Assembly (NCBI GenBank): GCA_024280755.1
Contig: JAJRPN010000010.1
Span: 62,001-126,000 of the forward strand
Length of the DNA: 64,000 bases
Source of the DNA: Planctomycetota bacterium
GTDB taxonomy: Bacteria; Planctomycetota; Phycisphaerae; Phycisphaerales; UBA1924
Direction of reading: 5' to 3'
The translations under genes and the position numbers were made by a program. Shown here piece after piece: positions 1-8,540 of this stretch; position 1 is the first letter of the stretch; each line of letters begins with the position of its first letter. The notes under the pieces are model-generated. The model had not been told where the DNA came from. It was given only the letters and a program-made list of their open reading frames with translations, and did not search any database.

Positions 1-364
1 TGAGCATATCGTTAAGATCATCAATGCACACCCCCGGCTCGACTGTACATACTCGCTGATCTATATCAAACGAGATGATTCCATCACAGTGCCTTGAGAC
101 ATCGATCACCAATGCCTGATTCACACACTGCCCTGCCAAACTCGTCGCCCCACCCCGAGGCAGAATCGGCACCTGATACGCTGCACAAAGCTGGAGTAAC
201 TCTGGTATCTGACCCACATGCTCAGGGCTGACAACGCCAAGTGGAGCGACTTGATAGATCGATGCGTCCGTCGAGTACAGCCCGATGGTGTGTGGATCTG
301 CCGAAACATCAAGGCCACACACCGCTTGAACTTGATCAATAAAATGTGAATCGAGTTTGGTCAT
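1..364 (-). CDS. FAD-linked oxidase (GlcD / D-lactate dehydrogenase type), N-terminal fragment
   Basis: The first 121 codons of a gene that runs off the left edge of the window; translation starts at the ATG complementary to 362-364. The readable protein begins MTKLDSHFID and contains the start of a PCMH-type FAD-binding domain: a VAPLGVVSPEHV stretch, then VPILPRGGATSLAGQCV, the glycine-rich FAD pyrophosphate-binding loop typical of glycolate oxidase GlcD and D-lactate dehydrogenases. Such enzymes oxidise 2-hydroxyacids using FAD at the membrane or in the cytosol. The C-terminal substrate domain, and any fused iron-sulfur domain as in some planctomycete and proteobacterial versions, lies outside the window, so the substrate cannot be named. 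Family call is firm, exact enzyme is not. Confidence 0.8.
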   Translation of the reverse strand, partial: MTKLDSHFIDQVQAVCGLDVSADPHTIGLYSTDASIYQVAPLGVVSPEHVGQIPELLQLCAAYQVPILPRGGATSLAGQCVNQALVIDVSRHCDGIISFDIDQRVCTVEPGVCIDDLNDML

Positions 365-431
365 AGCTGGACGGATCATCAGATACCACAACCCTATCCG
401 CGATTGTTCAACAATGGAATGCGTTTGGAAT

Positions 432-465
432 AAAAAAAGCCCACAGCTTTGAAACTGTGGGCTTT
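432..465 (-). terminator. Rho-independent terminator of the 520-1584 pseudopilin gene
   Basis: An 11-bp perfect stem (436-446 with 455-465, core AGCCCACAG/CTGTGGGCT) with an 8-nt loop. On the minus strand it is followed directly by a run of seven T. It lies 55 nt past the stop of the pseudopilin gene. The A-rich side also makes weak termination on the plus strand possible. Confidence 0.85.
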
Positions 466-519
466 GAATGTATTCATCCACTAGGCATTCGCCTAGTCAA
501 ACTTCGATTTGATTCAGGA

Positions 520-1584
520 TCAATCGTAGTATGGGGTGATGAGTGTTTCAGCACCAAACTCAACTTGTGAGTACTGAACCAAGTAAGCGTTGCGATTGTT
601 TGCTTCGCCCGAAAGCTGAATAGTTGCACCTGGCTCAGCAGCACTTTCAACAATACGCTTGCCATCATCTTCGTTTACGAAGATATTGTCTGGCTGTGAA
701 CGGAACTGATTCGTCATGGTTGCTGAGTCAGTGAATGTCCAAATGATCTGAGTTGGATCTGGCTGGTTGAAGAACTCAACATGAGTATCGTTGAAACCAA
801 CATTGCCTGCCCATTCGGTTCGGCTACCGTTCAAACGAAGGGTTACCGAGTTGCGACCCAAAGGTGCAGGGCCACCAGCTTGGGCGCCCTGATCTTCAAT
901 CAAAATCCACGATCCGTCTCTCCCTGCTCCATCAAGCTCATAGTTTGGTCCACGGTTTGAAAGAGTTGGTTCGAGTGAGTCAAAGGTGTTTGCCCACTGT
1001 GGACGGCGGAATGCGAATGGTGGCGTATGAGCATAGCTAAAGCCGCCTGGGAGTGTTTCCCAGCCATCGAGATCACTACAAACTGAACCCATCTGGCCGG
1101 CGTCTACACCCCGGTCATTCGTGGTCGCCTTGAAGTTTGGATCCCAAATCGCTTCGGTGTTTCCGCCGTTGTTACCTGGTGTGCCGCCGCAAGGTGTATC
1201 GAACTGGTAGAGGCCGTACTCTTCGTAATCGCCAAGTTCAACCGCACTGAAACAGATGCCAGTTTCGATCATGCCTTGAGAGATCAAGATTGAGAACATG
1301 TTACCAGTGGTGTTCTTGAGTTGTGAATTTTCACCGACTTGAAGTTCGATCGTCTTATCGTTGCGGTCAACACGGCTTGGCAGCGGATAGTTATCCTTGT
1401 TGCTGCCTGCGAAAATGACCATAGCCTGCATGATCGACCGGATTTGGGTCGAGTCCTTGAGCTGGTTTGCACGCTGCTTGGCTTTACCAAGTGCGGGCAA
1501 GAGGATGCCGATGAGCAACGCGATAATCGCGATAACCACCAGAAGTTCGATAAGCGTAAACGCATTCTTTCTTGTTCTTTTCAT
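520..1584 (-). CDS. Orphan type II secretion-like pseudopilin with C-terminal DG-type motif
   Basis: A 354-residue protein with a class III prepilin signal: a short basic leader (MKRTRKN), then [10 protein letters not shown] with Glu at mature position 5 and a hydrophobic helix ending in ILLPALGKAK (about residues 8-33). The rest is a globular secreted domain rich in Gly and Asn. Near residue 265 is GFNDTHVEFF, which resembles the FxDGHV motif that ends planctomycete H-X9-DG pseudopilins. The start is supported by AAGGAG 6 nt upstream. It is monocistronic with its own terminator at 432-465 and lies far from the secretion operon at 49.7-61.3 kb. Its paralogue is at 34044-35039. Role is inferred as a secreted or pilus-like surface protein processed by the prepilin peptidase at 62767-64000. 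The leader has Ala before the cleavage site rather than the usual Gly, which is unusual. Confidence 0.8.
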   Translation of the reverse strand: MKRTRKNAFTLIELLVVIAIIALLIGILLPALGKAKQRANQLKDSTQIRSIMQAMVIFAGSNKDNYPLPSRVDRNDKTIELQVGENSQLKNTTGNMFSILISQGMIETGICFSAVELGDYEEYGLYQFDTPCGGTPGNNGGNTEAIWDPNFKATTNDRGVDAGQMGSVCSDLDGWETLPGGFSYAHTPPFAFRRPQWANTFDSLEPTLSNRGPNYELDGAGRDGSWILIEDQGAQAGGPAPLGRNSVTLRLNGSRTEWAGNVGFNDTHVEFFNQPDPTQIIWTFTDSATMTNQFRSQPDNIFVNEDDGKRIVESAAEPGATIQLSGEANNRNAYLVQYSQVEFGAETLITPYYD

Positions 1585-1956
1585 TCCTTGACTCCTTAGT
1601 CAATGCCGACAGCTAATACAGCTAACCGGCAGATGCCTGAAGCATTCCAGCGACTGATCTGTTCCACAGATGAAACAGTCCTGAAACACACATCGTTCAC
1701 ACTTAGCCCGGTGAACACGAAGGCCGAAATGTCGGCATGTGTGATTCGGCAGAATCAAGAAAACGGGTGTATCCCAAACGGGGACCCAATAAGGACGCAT
1801 ATTTCGTCAGGCCGATTCACAAATACCATTGGCACCTATCGATGCCGACTTGCATGGCAAGCATATCATCTTCCTATTCGGATCGCAACTCGATCTGTTC
1901 CGTTTCTGACCGGATGATCACCAAAACGCCCCATTTTACCATCCTGAAGGCTCCAA
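1585..1956. other. Divergent intergenic region, no gene recognised
   Basis: 372 nt between the divergently transcribed pseudopilin and Rid-family genes. Several short open frames cross it on both strands, but none has a convincing ribosome-binding site or protein-like composition. It should hold both promoters; no clear -35/-10 pair stood out. Confidence 0.5.
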
Positions 1957-2424
1957 ATGCCCAATTTAAACCCAAACGAATCGCTCAAAAATCTGAATAT
2001 CACCCTTCCAAAGGCTCCAAAGCCCGTTGCTTCCTATGTTCCGGCTCGTCAAAGCGGAAATCTCGTGTACATTTCCGGGCAGATTCCAATGCTCAATGGC
2101 ACCCTGATGGCAACCGGCGCGGTGCCATCAAGAGTTTCGATCGAACAAGCCATCGAATGCGCTCAGCAATGCACCCTCAATGCACTCGCAAACTTACAGA
2201 ATTACCTAGGCGATCTGAACAGAGTCACAGGAGTTATCCGCGTTGGGGTCTTTGTCGCTTCAGATGTTGGGTTTGGTTCCCAGCCTCAGATCGCCAATGG
2301 CTGCTCGGACCTGCTCGTCGAAATCTTTGGGGAGATCGGATCACATGCGCGAGCTGCCCTTGGTGTCTCGGCGTTGCCACTCAATGTACCCGTTGAGATC
2401 GAGTTCATCTTCGAAGTTCAGTAG
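1957..2424 (+). CDS. Rid (YjgF/YER057c/UK114) family protein, long form
   Basis: A 155-residue protein of the RidA superfamily. The family core is recognisable as LVYISGQIPMLNG near residues 35-48, the VTGVIRVGVFV strand near 88-98, and the closing SALPLNVPVEIEFIFEV strand. RidA itself hydrolyses reactive 2-aminoacrylate-type enamines released by PLP enzymes. This ~155-residue subfamily lacks the canonical C-terminal arginine context of RidA that I would expect around IRV...E, so deaminase activity is not assured. It stands alone, divergent from the pseudopilin gene and convergent with the transaldolase gene. I am sure of the fold and unsure of the substrate. Confidence 0.85.
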   Translation: MPNLNPNESLKNLNITLPKAPKPVASYVPARQSGNLVYISGQIPMLNGTLMATGAVPSRVSIEQAIECAQQCTLNALANLQNYLGDLNRVTGVIRVGVFVASDVGFGSQPQIANGCSDLLVEIFGEIGSHARAALGVSALPLNVPVEIEFIFEVQ

Positions 2425-2429
2425 GCATG

Positions 2430-2457
2430 AAAAAAGCCGCACTGTCCAGTACGGCTT
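2430..2457 (-). terminator. Rho-independent terminator of the transaldolase gene
   Basis: A 10-bp stem with one G-T pair (2434-2443 with 2448-2457) and a 4-nt loop, followed on the minus strand by six T. It lies 18 nt after the transaldolase stop, in the gap between the convergent Rid and transaldolase genes. Confidence 0.8.
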
Positions 2458-2474
2458 GTACATTCCACTCTGAA

Positions 2475-3122
2475 TCACTTGTCAAACGCGGCAGCATAGT
2501 CTGCCAAGAAGCGTTCAATGCCGCTATCGGTCAGCGGGTGCTTGGCGAGTTGCTTGATCACACTCAAAGGCAAAGTCGCAACATCGGCGCCGATCAATGC
2601 GCATTCGAGCATGTGCTTTGGATGACGGATTGAAGCTGCGAGAATTTTGGTTTCGTAGCCGTAGTTGTCGTAGATGGTGCGAATCTGCGAAATCAGTTCA
2701 GTACCATCTTGCGAGATATCATCGAGCCGACCAATAAATGGTGAAACCAAATACGCACCCGCTTTGGCAACGAGCATCGCCTGCATCGCTTGGAAACAAA
2801 GCGTCATGTTTGTCCGAATGCCCTCGTCGGAAAGCACTTTACAGGCCTTGATTCCATCAATGGTGCTGGGCAACTTGACCACAATGTTTGGTGCGATTTT
2901 GGCACGATCGCGTCCTTCGGGAATCATTTTGTCTGCTTGGGTCGCAATGACTTCTGCTGACACAGAACCAGAGACAACCTTGCAGATTTCTGCAAGGCGT
3001 ACGCCGTAGTCGATGCCTTCTTTGGCGATCAATGAAGGATTGGTGGTCACTCCATCGAGGATCCCCAAATCGTGGGCCTCTTTGATTTCGTCAAGATTGG
3101 CGGTATCGATGTACAGTTCCAT
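2475..3122 (-). CDS. tal: Transaldolase (small, FSA/TalC-type)
   Basis: A 215-residue class I aldolase of the short transaldolase/fructose-6-phosphate aldolase group. It opens [16 protein letters not shown] and carries [13 protein letters not shown] near residue 25, the Schiff-base lysine in [10 protein letters not shown], and [13 protein letters not shown]. It transfers dihydroxyacetone units in the non-oxidative pentose phosphate pathway. In the stretch [15 protein letters not shown] the residue aligned with Tyr131 of E. coli FsaA is Phe, which favours transaldolase over fructose-6-phosphate aldolase. The open frame extends 19 codons further upstream, but those residues do not resemble the family, and the ATG at 3122 has a GGAG about 9 nt before it. 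A terminator follows at 2430-2457. Confidence 0.9.
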   Translation of the reverse strand: MELYIDTANLDEIKEAHDLGILDGVTTNPSLIAKEGIDYGVRLAEICKVVSGSVSAEVIATQADKMIPEGRDRAKIAPNIVVKLPSTIDGIKACKVLSDEGIRTNMTLCFQAMQAMLVAKAGAYLVSPFIGRLDDISQDGTELISQIRTIYDNYGYETKILAASIRHPKHMLECALIGADVATLPLSVIKQLAKHPLTDSGIERFLADYAAAFDK

Positions 3123-3215
3123 TGCGTTCGCTCCGTATGTTTCGGTGTTTTGGGAGTGTGTCCGTGATCGAAAAATCACCGGAGCGGAGTCTAGGCATTG
3201 GTGTATAAATGGTCG

Positions 3216-4703
3216 TTAGAACTCGGCTTTGGCGGGCTCAAGTTTGGGAGATAATGCCCGACGCATGATTTTGCCGGTGCCGTTTCTCGGAAGAGCATCA
3301 ATGATCTCAATCCGCTTGGGCACCTTATAGCCCGGGAGCCAATCTCGACACCATTGTTTGATCTCATCTGGGTCAGCTTCTTGCCCTTCTTCGAGTTCGA
3401 TAAAGCCCATCGGCACCTCGCCTCGCATCGGATCTGCTTGCCCAATGACACCTGAGTCATGAACCGCCGGGTGGGCATTGAGAACCTCTTCGATCTCTCT
3501 CGGAAACACATTCTCGCCGCCAACGATCATCATCTCCTTAATTCGCCCGGTGATCTTCAGAAAGCCGTCAACATCAATCTGTGCCATATCGCCTGTTTTA
3601 AAATATCCATTCGCATCAAACGCTTCGCGGGTTTCATCTTCGAGCCCAAGGTATCCCTGCATGACATTTGGGCCTTTGATCCGCAACTCGCCATCGGTTG
3701 AATGCGGCAACACCTGTTCGTTGCCAGGATTGACAATGCGTAGATCTACACCCGGCAGCGCACGCCCCACTGTCCCTGCTCGATCATCGCTCGGCAAAAG
3801 CACATTGGTGCCCGGCGCGGTTTCGGTCAATCCATACGCCTCAACAATCGATTGATCGAATCGCTCTGCAAACCGTGTGCGGACATCTTCAGGAAGTGGC
3901 TCGCCGCCGCTGATGAGCAATCGGAACGAAGCAAAATCTTCGGCGGTCGCATCCTTCACCGTAAGCATCGCGTTGTACATCGATGGGATCGCAAGATAGA
4001 TCGACGGGCGATGCTTCTGAATAAGCCCAACGATTTTCTTCGGCACAAATCTTGCGGTATACACAGCCTTGCACCCAAAGAGCATCGGCATCAAAGTCAA
4101 ACCTGTCAGCCCGAAGCTATGGAACTGAGGTAAGATCCCAAGGAACACATCCGACTTGCCCACATGGATATGTTCATGAAGCTGCGATGCGTTCGACAAC
4201 AAGTTTCCATGCGAGAGCATCACGCCCTTGGGCTTGCCTGAAGTGCCCGAGGTATAGAGCACGACGGCGAGATCTTTGGTTGCTGAAAACTTGGGAAGCC
4301 TTGGCGATGGCAACGATTTGAAATTGATATCTTCGAGATACACAATCGTTTTGACTTTGGGGATAAACCCTATGTGTTCGATCAGTTTTCGTGATGCAAT
4401 GATTAAATCACAGCCACAATCTTCAATGACATAGTTGAGTGTTTTCTCATCGAGCAGGTAGTTCATCGGCACAGCCGTCCGCCCGCCAATCCACACGCCA
4501 TACGCAGCGGCTGCAAAGATTCCTGATGTGGGAATCAACATCCCAACACGAGGTTTGGCGGTTTTTGCATCAACCGCGTCCGCGATGTGCATCCCCGCGA
4601 CCATGAGATCAATCCCACGATACGAACGAGTATCATCGACCATAAAGGTCCGCAATGGATTCTTGAGAAAACTCTTTGTGAGCGCAAAGCCTAGATTCAT
4701 CAT
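3216..4703 (-). CDS. AMP-dependent acyl-CoA synthetase/ligase (FadD-like)
   Basis: A 495-residue ANL-superfamily adenylating enzyme. The P-loop-like motif YTSGTSGKPKGVMLSHGN lies near residue 155, the adenine-binding YGLTETAPG near 295, the hinge GYFKTGDMAQID near 365 and the catalytic Lys in RNGTGKIMRRAL near the C-terminus. It probably activates fatty acids to acyl-CoA through an acyl-AMP. The length suits a short FadD-like ligase lacking the usual N-terminal extension. The double ATG at 4703/4700 is preferred over an upstream TTG at 4715 because GAAGGA lies 4-7 nt before it. It begins 9 nt after the stop of the propeller gene at 4712-5665, so the two are probably co-transcribed. The chain length of the substrate cannot be told. 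Confidence 0.85.
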   Translation of the reverse strand: MMNLGFALTKSFLKNPLRTFMVDDTRSYRGIDLMVAGMHIADAVDAKTAKPRVGMLIPTSGIFAAAAYGVWIGGRTAVPMNYLLDEKTLNYVIEDCGCDLIIASRKLIEHIGFIPKVKTIVYLEDINFKSLPSPRLPKFSATKDLAVVLYTSGTSGKPKGVMLSHGNLLSNASQLHEHIHVGKSDVFLGILPQFHSFGLTGLTLMPMLFGCKAVYTARFVPKKIVGLIQKHRPSIYLAIPSMYNAMLTVKDATAEDFASFRLLISGGEPLPEDVRTRFAERFDQSIVEAYGLTETAPGTNVLLPSDDRAGTVGRALPGVDLRIVNPGNEQVLPHSTDGELRIKGPNVMQGYLGLEDETREAFDANGYFKTGDMAQIDVDGFLKITGRIKEMMIVGGENVFPREIEEVLNAHPAVHDSGVIGQADPMRGEVPMGFIELEEGQEADPDEIKQWCRDWLPGYKVPKRIEIIDALPRNGTGKIMRRALSPKLEPAKAEF

Positions 4704-4711
4704 GCGTTCCT

Positions 4712-5665
4712 TCAATAAGGCCAGATCTCTAATCCATGGGGCGCGTTGCGCAAATCATTCGAGACCTGAACGCTCGCAACCATCTTTTCAGATTGTACAT
4801 CAAAAGCGCTCACCGTCCCCGGCGAAGACCCAGCAATCACCAAACGATTTTCCATATCGACACACAACCCACGCCCGAATGCCTGGCGAGCATAATCACC
4901 CGGGATATTCGCATTGGTCATTTCGGATTCTTCATACCGAGGATACTCAAACTGCTTCACCGGATTCCCCTGACGATCCGCCATCAGCACAGCATCTTGC
5001 CCGGTTGAGTTCATCACAACGCCTTGCCCAAGCGGCTGACAGTTATGGGTAGTCTCTGGAACCACCGCGAATGGCACGGCTTGACCATCTTTGATCGCCA
5101 CAAGCATGCTCATCCAAAGCCCCGAAAACACAGGCGTTTTCCCGAGCACACACACATTATTGATGTGCAATGTGTCTTTAAAATGAGCCCCATCTGGATG
5201 CGCAGGATTGTATTCACTTGCAGAAAGGACTGTAACCGTTTTTCCATCACGCTGTTGCACAACCGGCCGAATCCACCAGCCAAGATCAAAGCCGCCTGCA
5301 TTGATATCAAATCGTAGGATCGAATCGCATCCTGTTGAGCTGAGATAAATAAACCCTTCGCCGTCATAAGCGATCTCGTGACAATGGCGAAGATATTCAC
5401 AAGTGAACGATCGTAAAACAGTAAACTGCTGATCGAATACAAACAGTTCATTGCCCGCAGCGATATAGATTTCATCACCAACATAACAGATACCGCGAAG
5501 CCCACGCCCGCCGCCACGCCCTTCCCAGACGATGTCCATCCGGTTCCAGTCGAGTACCTTTTCAAACTTCTTTGTTTCAAGGTCGATCAGATACGCCCCG
5601 CCATGCGAATCACCCTGCTCAGAAGATCGCACAACCTCGGTCATCAATACAGTCGGCAATGGCAT
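4712..5665 (-). CDS. Uncharacterised beta-propeller-like protein
   Basis: A 317-residue protein made of repeating strand-turn units: GRGLRGICYVGDEIYIAAGNELFV, HEIAYDGEGFIYLSSTGCDSIL and GRGLCVDMENRLVIAGSSPGTVSAFD are successive blades of an NHL/YncE-like propeller. It has no signal peptide, so it is predicted cytosolic. Features such as HINNVCVLG and the terminal NAPHGLEIWPY suggest a metal or ligand site at the propeller centre, but this is inference. It is translated just before the acyl-CoA ligase (8-11 nt gap) and just after acpS (6 nt), in an apparent run with fmdB and grpE. A role linked to the ligase is possible. Function unknown. Confidence 0.75.
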   Translation of the reverse strand: MPLPTVLMTEVVRSSEQGDSHGGAYLIDLETKKFEKVLDWNRMDIVWEGRGGGRGLRGICYVGDEIYIAAGNELFVFDQQFTVLRSFTCEYLRHCHEIAYDGEGFIYLSSTGCDSILRFDINAGGFDLGWWIRPVVQQRDGKTVTVLSASEYNPAHPDGAHFKDTLHINNVCVLGKTPVFSGLWMSMLVAIKDGQAVPFAVVPETTHNCQPLGQGVVMNSTGQDAVLMADRQGNPVKQFEYPRYEESEMTNANIPGDYARQAFGRGLCVDMENRLVIAGSSPGTVSAFDVQSEKMVASVQVSNDLRNAPHGLEIWPY

Positions 5666-5671
5666 AATGAA

Positions 5672-6055
5672 TCATTCGCTCTCTGCGATCACCGATGCGA
5701 TCGCGTGGGTGGAAATATGTGACAAAGAAAGATGCCATTTGGCTATCCCCAGTTCGTTGGCGATCTCAAGTGCTCGCCCAGTGATATTGAGGGTAGGCTT
5801 GCCCGATTCTTCTTTCACCACTTCGATGTCTGTCCAGCCGATACCCTGCGACCACCCTGTGCCGAGGGCTTTGAGAGCAGCCTCTTTGGCAGCGAACCTC
5901 GCTGCAAGATGTTCGTGGTTTCGCTTGTTGCTCTTGGAATCTTCTTGCTCGCCCTTGGTGAAACAGCGTTCAAGGAACCGCTCGGGATGATTGCCCAAGA
6001 GGTCTGCGATGCGTGCTGTTTCGACGATATCGACGCCGGTCCCGATGATCGGCAT
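5672..6055 (-). CDS. acpS: Holo-[acyl-carrier-protein] synthase
   Basis: A 127-residue 4'-phosphopantetheinyl transferase that loads the CoA-derived arm onto acyl carrier protein for fatty acid synthesis. The family motifs GTGVDIVETARI (residues 5-16, magnesium-binding Asp) and RFAAKEAALKALG (residues 53-65, catalytic Glu and Lys) are both present, as is SLSHISTHAIA near the end. The start at 6055 rests on AAGGA 6 nt upstream and abuts the fmdB stop; a TTG two codons earlier is less likely. The length is normal. Confidence 0.95.
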   Translation of the reverse strand: MPIIGTGVDIVETARIADLLGNHPERFLERCFTKGEQEDSKSNKRNHEHLAARFAAKEAALKALGTGWSQGIGWTDIEVVKEESGKPTLNITGRALEIANELGIAKWHLSLSHISTHAIASVIAESE

Positions 6056-6057
6056 GG

Positions 6058-6390
6058 TCAATCCTTCTTGGCTTTGGTTGATTCTTTCTTCGCAGGCTTT
6101 GGATCGGATTTCTTCTCCGACTTGGTATCCGACTTCTTCTCGGATTTTGATTCCGTCGCCTTCTTCGCCGCCTTCGAATCAGCCTCTTTATCGCTGGTGT
6201 ATGACTTCGAACGATAATCAGTCTCGTAGAAACCCGACCCCTTAAAAATCACCGCAGCCCCGGTGCCGATGAGCCGTTCGAGGGTCATCTTGCCACACTC
6301 AGGACACTTCTTCTTCACGCCCGCAGACATTGCCTGAAAAAGCTCGAACTCATGGTCGCAGTTGTTACAGCGGTAATCATAAGTCGGCAT
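6058..6390 (-). CDS. FmdB-family zinc-ribbon protein with lysine-rich tail
   Basis: A 110-residue protein. Residues 1-50 are the FmdB/CxxC_CxxC_SSSS zinc ribbon, opening MPTYDYRCNNCDHEFE and closing with KCPECGKMTLERLIG, so four cysteines can hold one zinc. Residues 65-110 are a low-complexity tail of Lys, Ser, Glu and Asp repeats (KSEKKSD units). These small regulators are widespread and poorly understood. It sits between acpS and grpE with gaps of 2-3 nt and is surely in their operon, which ties it to protein homeostasis or basic cell growth by context only. Confidence 0.88.
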   Translation of the reverse strand: MPTYDYRCNNCDHEFELFQAMSAGVKKKCPECGKMTLERLIGTGAAVIFKGSGFYETDYRSKSYTSDKEADSKAAKKATESKSEKKSDTKSEKKSDPKPAKKESTKAKKD

Positions 6391-6393
6391 CGT

Positions 6394-7080
6394 TTAGTCC
6401 TCACCATCTTCGGCTTGCTCAACACTCGACTCTTCGATAGCTGGAACAACCGCGACCTTCGCCGGACGAACAACACGATCACCGAGCTTGTACCCGATCC
6501 CCATGTTCATCGAAATATGCCCAGGCTCGACGCCATCAACAGCCTGCTGCATCATCGCCGCATGCTCCATCGGGTTGAACTCATCGCCCACCTTTGGATC
6601 GATCGAACTCACCCCATAGCCGGACATCAATCGAAGGAACTCATCGCGAATCATCTTCACGCCGTCAATAACCTGCTGGGCAGACACCTTCTCGGCATCC
6701 TGCAACAACGCCATCTCGAAAGTATCGAGCAATGGGATGAGTGACTGAACGACGCCTTGGGTCGCCCCGGTGCGTGCTTCACGCTCATTGCTCGACGCTC
6801 GGCGCTGGAAGTTCTGATGATCGGCTGCCGCTCGAATTAACTTGTTCTGCATTTCATCACGCTTGGCGATCGTGTCGAGCAACGCCTCGACAATCTCGGC
6901 CTGCTCAGGAAGCACTTCGAGTTGGCCAGAAAGTGCCAACTGGCGGATAGATTCCATCCGCGCAGCATGCTCTTCACGCTCGGCTTGCTCAGCAGCCGCC
7001 GCCTCGCTGGCTGCATCTATGTTCATATCAGACGCTTCAGTGTTCATTGTTTCGTCTTTTTGGTCGTGTGTATCATTCAT
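6394..7080 (-). CDS. grpE: Nucleotide exchange factor GrpE
   Basis: A 228-residue co-chaperone that releases ADP from DnaK. The long N-terminal helix (about residues 40-110) contains AAADHQNFQRRASSNERE, the family signature; the C-terminal beta domain contains GYGVSSIDPKVGDEFNPMEHAAMM and GYKLGDRVVRPAKVAV. The Glu/Ala-rich first 45 residues and acidic tail are variable in the family. It follows dnaJ by 22 nt on the minus strand. No dnaK is present in this window, so its ATPase partner is encoded elsewhere. Confidence 0.95.
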   Translation of the reverse strand: MNDTHDQKDETMNTEASDMNIDAASEAAAAEQAEREEHAARMESIRQLALSGQLEVLPEQAEIVEALLDTIAKRDEMQNKLIRAAADHQNFQRRASSNEREARTGATQGVVQSLIPLLDTFEMALLQDAEKVSAQQVIDGVKMIRDEFLRLMSGYGVSSIDPKVGDEFNPMEHAAMMQQAVDGVEPGHISMNMGIGYKLGDRVVRPAKVAVVPAIEESSVEQAEDGED

Positions 7081-7102
7081 TGTAAAATCTCAGTTTCAAC
7101 AC

Positions 7103-8245
7103 TTATCCACCGATGATATCGGTGATCTTCTTCCAGAACCCGTGGGATTCAGGGTTCACATGCTTGTCTTCGGTTTTGGCAAACTCACGCAAGAGTTCTT
7201 CCTGCTTCTTCTTCAACTTCTTAGGCGTTTCGATCTTGGTCACCACGATCAGATCACCCATGTGACCGTTGCGTAAGTTCGGCAACCCGGCATCGTCGAT
7301 GCGGAAGAGATCGCCGTACTGCGTGCCCTTCTTGATCTTGAGCGTCCGCTGCCCATCGAGCGTTGGCATCTCGACCTCTGCTCCGAGTGCTGCCTGTGTG
7401 AACGAGATTGGCATTTCCATCAACAGATGATCGCCGTCGCGTTCGAACAAGTCATGTGCCTTCACACGCACCACCACATGCAGATCACCACGCGCCCCTT
7501 GCCCGTTTGGTGATTGCTCCGCTGCTGGCGGCTCGCCCTCGCCGGGAACACGCACAGCCTGCCCGTCATGAATCCCCGCAGGAATCTTGACGCTCAGCGA
7601 ACGCTTCTTACCCACGCGCCCCTTGCCGTGACACTTGTCGCATTTATCCTTAATCATCTTCCCACGCCCGCGGCAAGTCGGACACGCCACGACCATGCGG
7701 AACATCCCGCCAAGCCCGGCTTGCTGCACCTTGCCCTGCCCTGCACATGTCTCACATGTCACCGGCTCGGTGCCTGGCTTGGCCCCGTTGCCGGTACAGT
7801 TCTCACAGATATCCATCCGCGTGAACTCGACATCTTTGCTGATCCCGACGAGTACATCTTTGAGCTCAAGCACCACTTCGGTTTCAAGGTCATACCCGCG
7901 AGCCTGCGCCCGGCGTTGACCTTGCCTGCCGCCGCCGCCACTGAAAATATCGTTGAACATCGAGAAGATGTCATCGACATTCATCCGGTTAAAGTCATGC
8001 CCGGCCGCACCGCGCCCACGCAAACCCTCATGCCCGTATTGGTCATAGATCTTGCGTTTGGAATCATCCGAGAGCACTTCATACGCCTCGGCACATTCCT
8101 TAAACTTCTGCTCGGCTTCCTTGTCATCCGGGTTGCGATCCGGATGAAACTTCATCGCCAGCCGCCGGTACGAGCGTTTAATCTCGTCACCATCCGCTGT
8201 GCGTTCAACACTGAGCACTTCGTAATAGTCGCGGGTTGTGGTCAT
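7103..8245 (-). CDS. dnaJ: Chaperone protein DnaJ (type I Hsp40)
   Basis: A 380-residue complete DnaJ. Residues 1-70 are the J domain with the HPD triad in [10 protein letters not shown]; residues 75-110 form a Gly/Phe-rich linker with [10 protein letters not shown]; then come four zinc-binding CxxCxGxG repeats ([32 protein letters not shown]) at about 140-215 and the C-terminal substrate-binding beta domains. It stimulates DnaK ATPase and delivers unfolded clients. Its ATG overlaps by one base the stop of the 72-codon gene upstream (TGATG), which implies translational coupling. grpE follows on the same strand. Confidence 0.97.
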   Translation of the reverse strand: MTTTRDYYEVLSVERTADGDEIKRSYRRLAMKFHPDRNPDDKEAEQKFKECAEAYEVLSDDSKRKIYDQYGHEGLRGRGAAGHDFNRMNVDDIFSMFNDIFSGGGGRQGQRRAQARGYDLETEVVLELKDVLVGISKDVEFTRMDICENCTGNGAKPGTEPVTCETCAGQGKVQQAGLGGMFRMVVACPTCRGRGKMIKDKCDKCHGKGRVGKKRSLSVKIPAGIHDGQAVRVPGEGEPPAAEQSPNGQGARGDLHVVVRVKAHDLFERDGDHLLMEMPISFTQAALGAEVEMPTLDGQRTLKIKKGTQYGDLFRIDDAGLPNLRNGHMGDLIVVTKIETPKKLKKKQEELLREFAKTEDKHVNPESHGFWKKITDIIGG

Positions 8246-8463
8246 CAGTTGATCCCTTTATCAAGTCCAACGGAGTCGCGGATCGATTTCCACAACGCTT
8301 GGAACTCAGCCCATGAGAGTCCTGTGATCGCTCCACAGTCCAGTTCATCTATAACAAAACCACCATGGATCGAATGGTTAATTGCATTCGGAAGCCCAAC
8401 AACTTCACGACGACTAAATGCTATTGTGACCGATTCTGGTGACTCATTCATTGCCTCTGTCAT
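8245..8463 (-). CDS. Small uncharacterised protein coupled to dnaJ
   Basis: A 72-residue protein starting [13 protein letters not shown]. The ATG at 8463 has GAGGA 7 nt upstream, a much better start than the TTG or ATG further 5'. It is acidic and soluble, with a central hydrophobic stretch and the phrase [17 protein letters not shown] forming a likely amphipathic helix. No family is recognised. Its stop overlaps the dnaJ start by one base, so it is almost certainly translated and coupled to dnaJ. Its position between groEL1 and dnaJ suggests a chaperone-related role, by context only. Confidence 0.65.
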   Translation of the reverse strand: MTEAMNESPESVTIAFSRREVVGLPNAINHSIHGGFVIDELDCGAITGLSWAEFQALWKSIRDSVGLDKGIN

Positions 8464-8498
8464 TTGTCGGTCCTCAAGGATGCGGGTTGCGATCATAA

Positions 8499-8528
8499 TC
8501 AATCCCCCACCGTTTTCGATGAGGGATT
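8499..8528. other. Hairpin upstream of the 72-codon gene
   Basis: A 10-bp stem (CAATCCCTCA with TGGGGGATTG on the minus strand, one G-T pair) with a 10-nt loop. No T-run follows, so it is not a typical intrinsic terminator. It lies between the repeat element at 8541-8617 and the small gene's ribosome-binding site and may be an RNA processing or attenuation structure. Confidence 0.45.
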
Positions 8529-8540
8529 GTCTTTGTATTG

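Noticed and set aside
1737-2396. Plus-strand frame overlapping the Rid-family gene
   Set aside because: Basic, Ser/Arg-rich residues and no ribosome-binding site; the Rid frame in this region is convincing.
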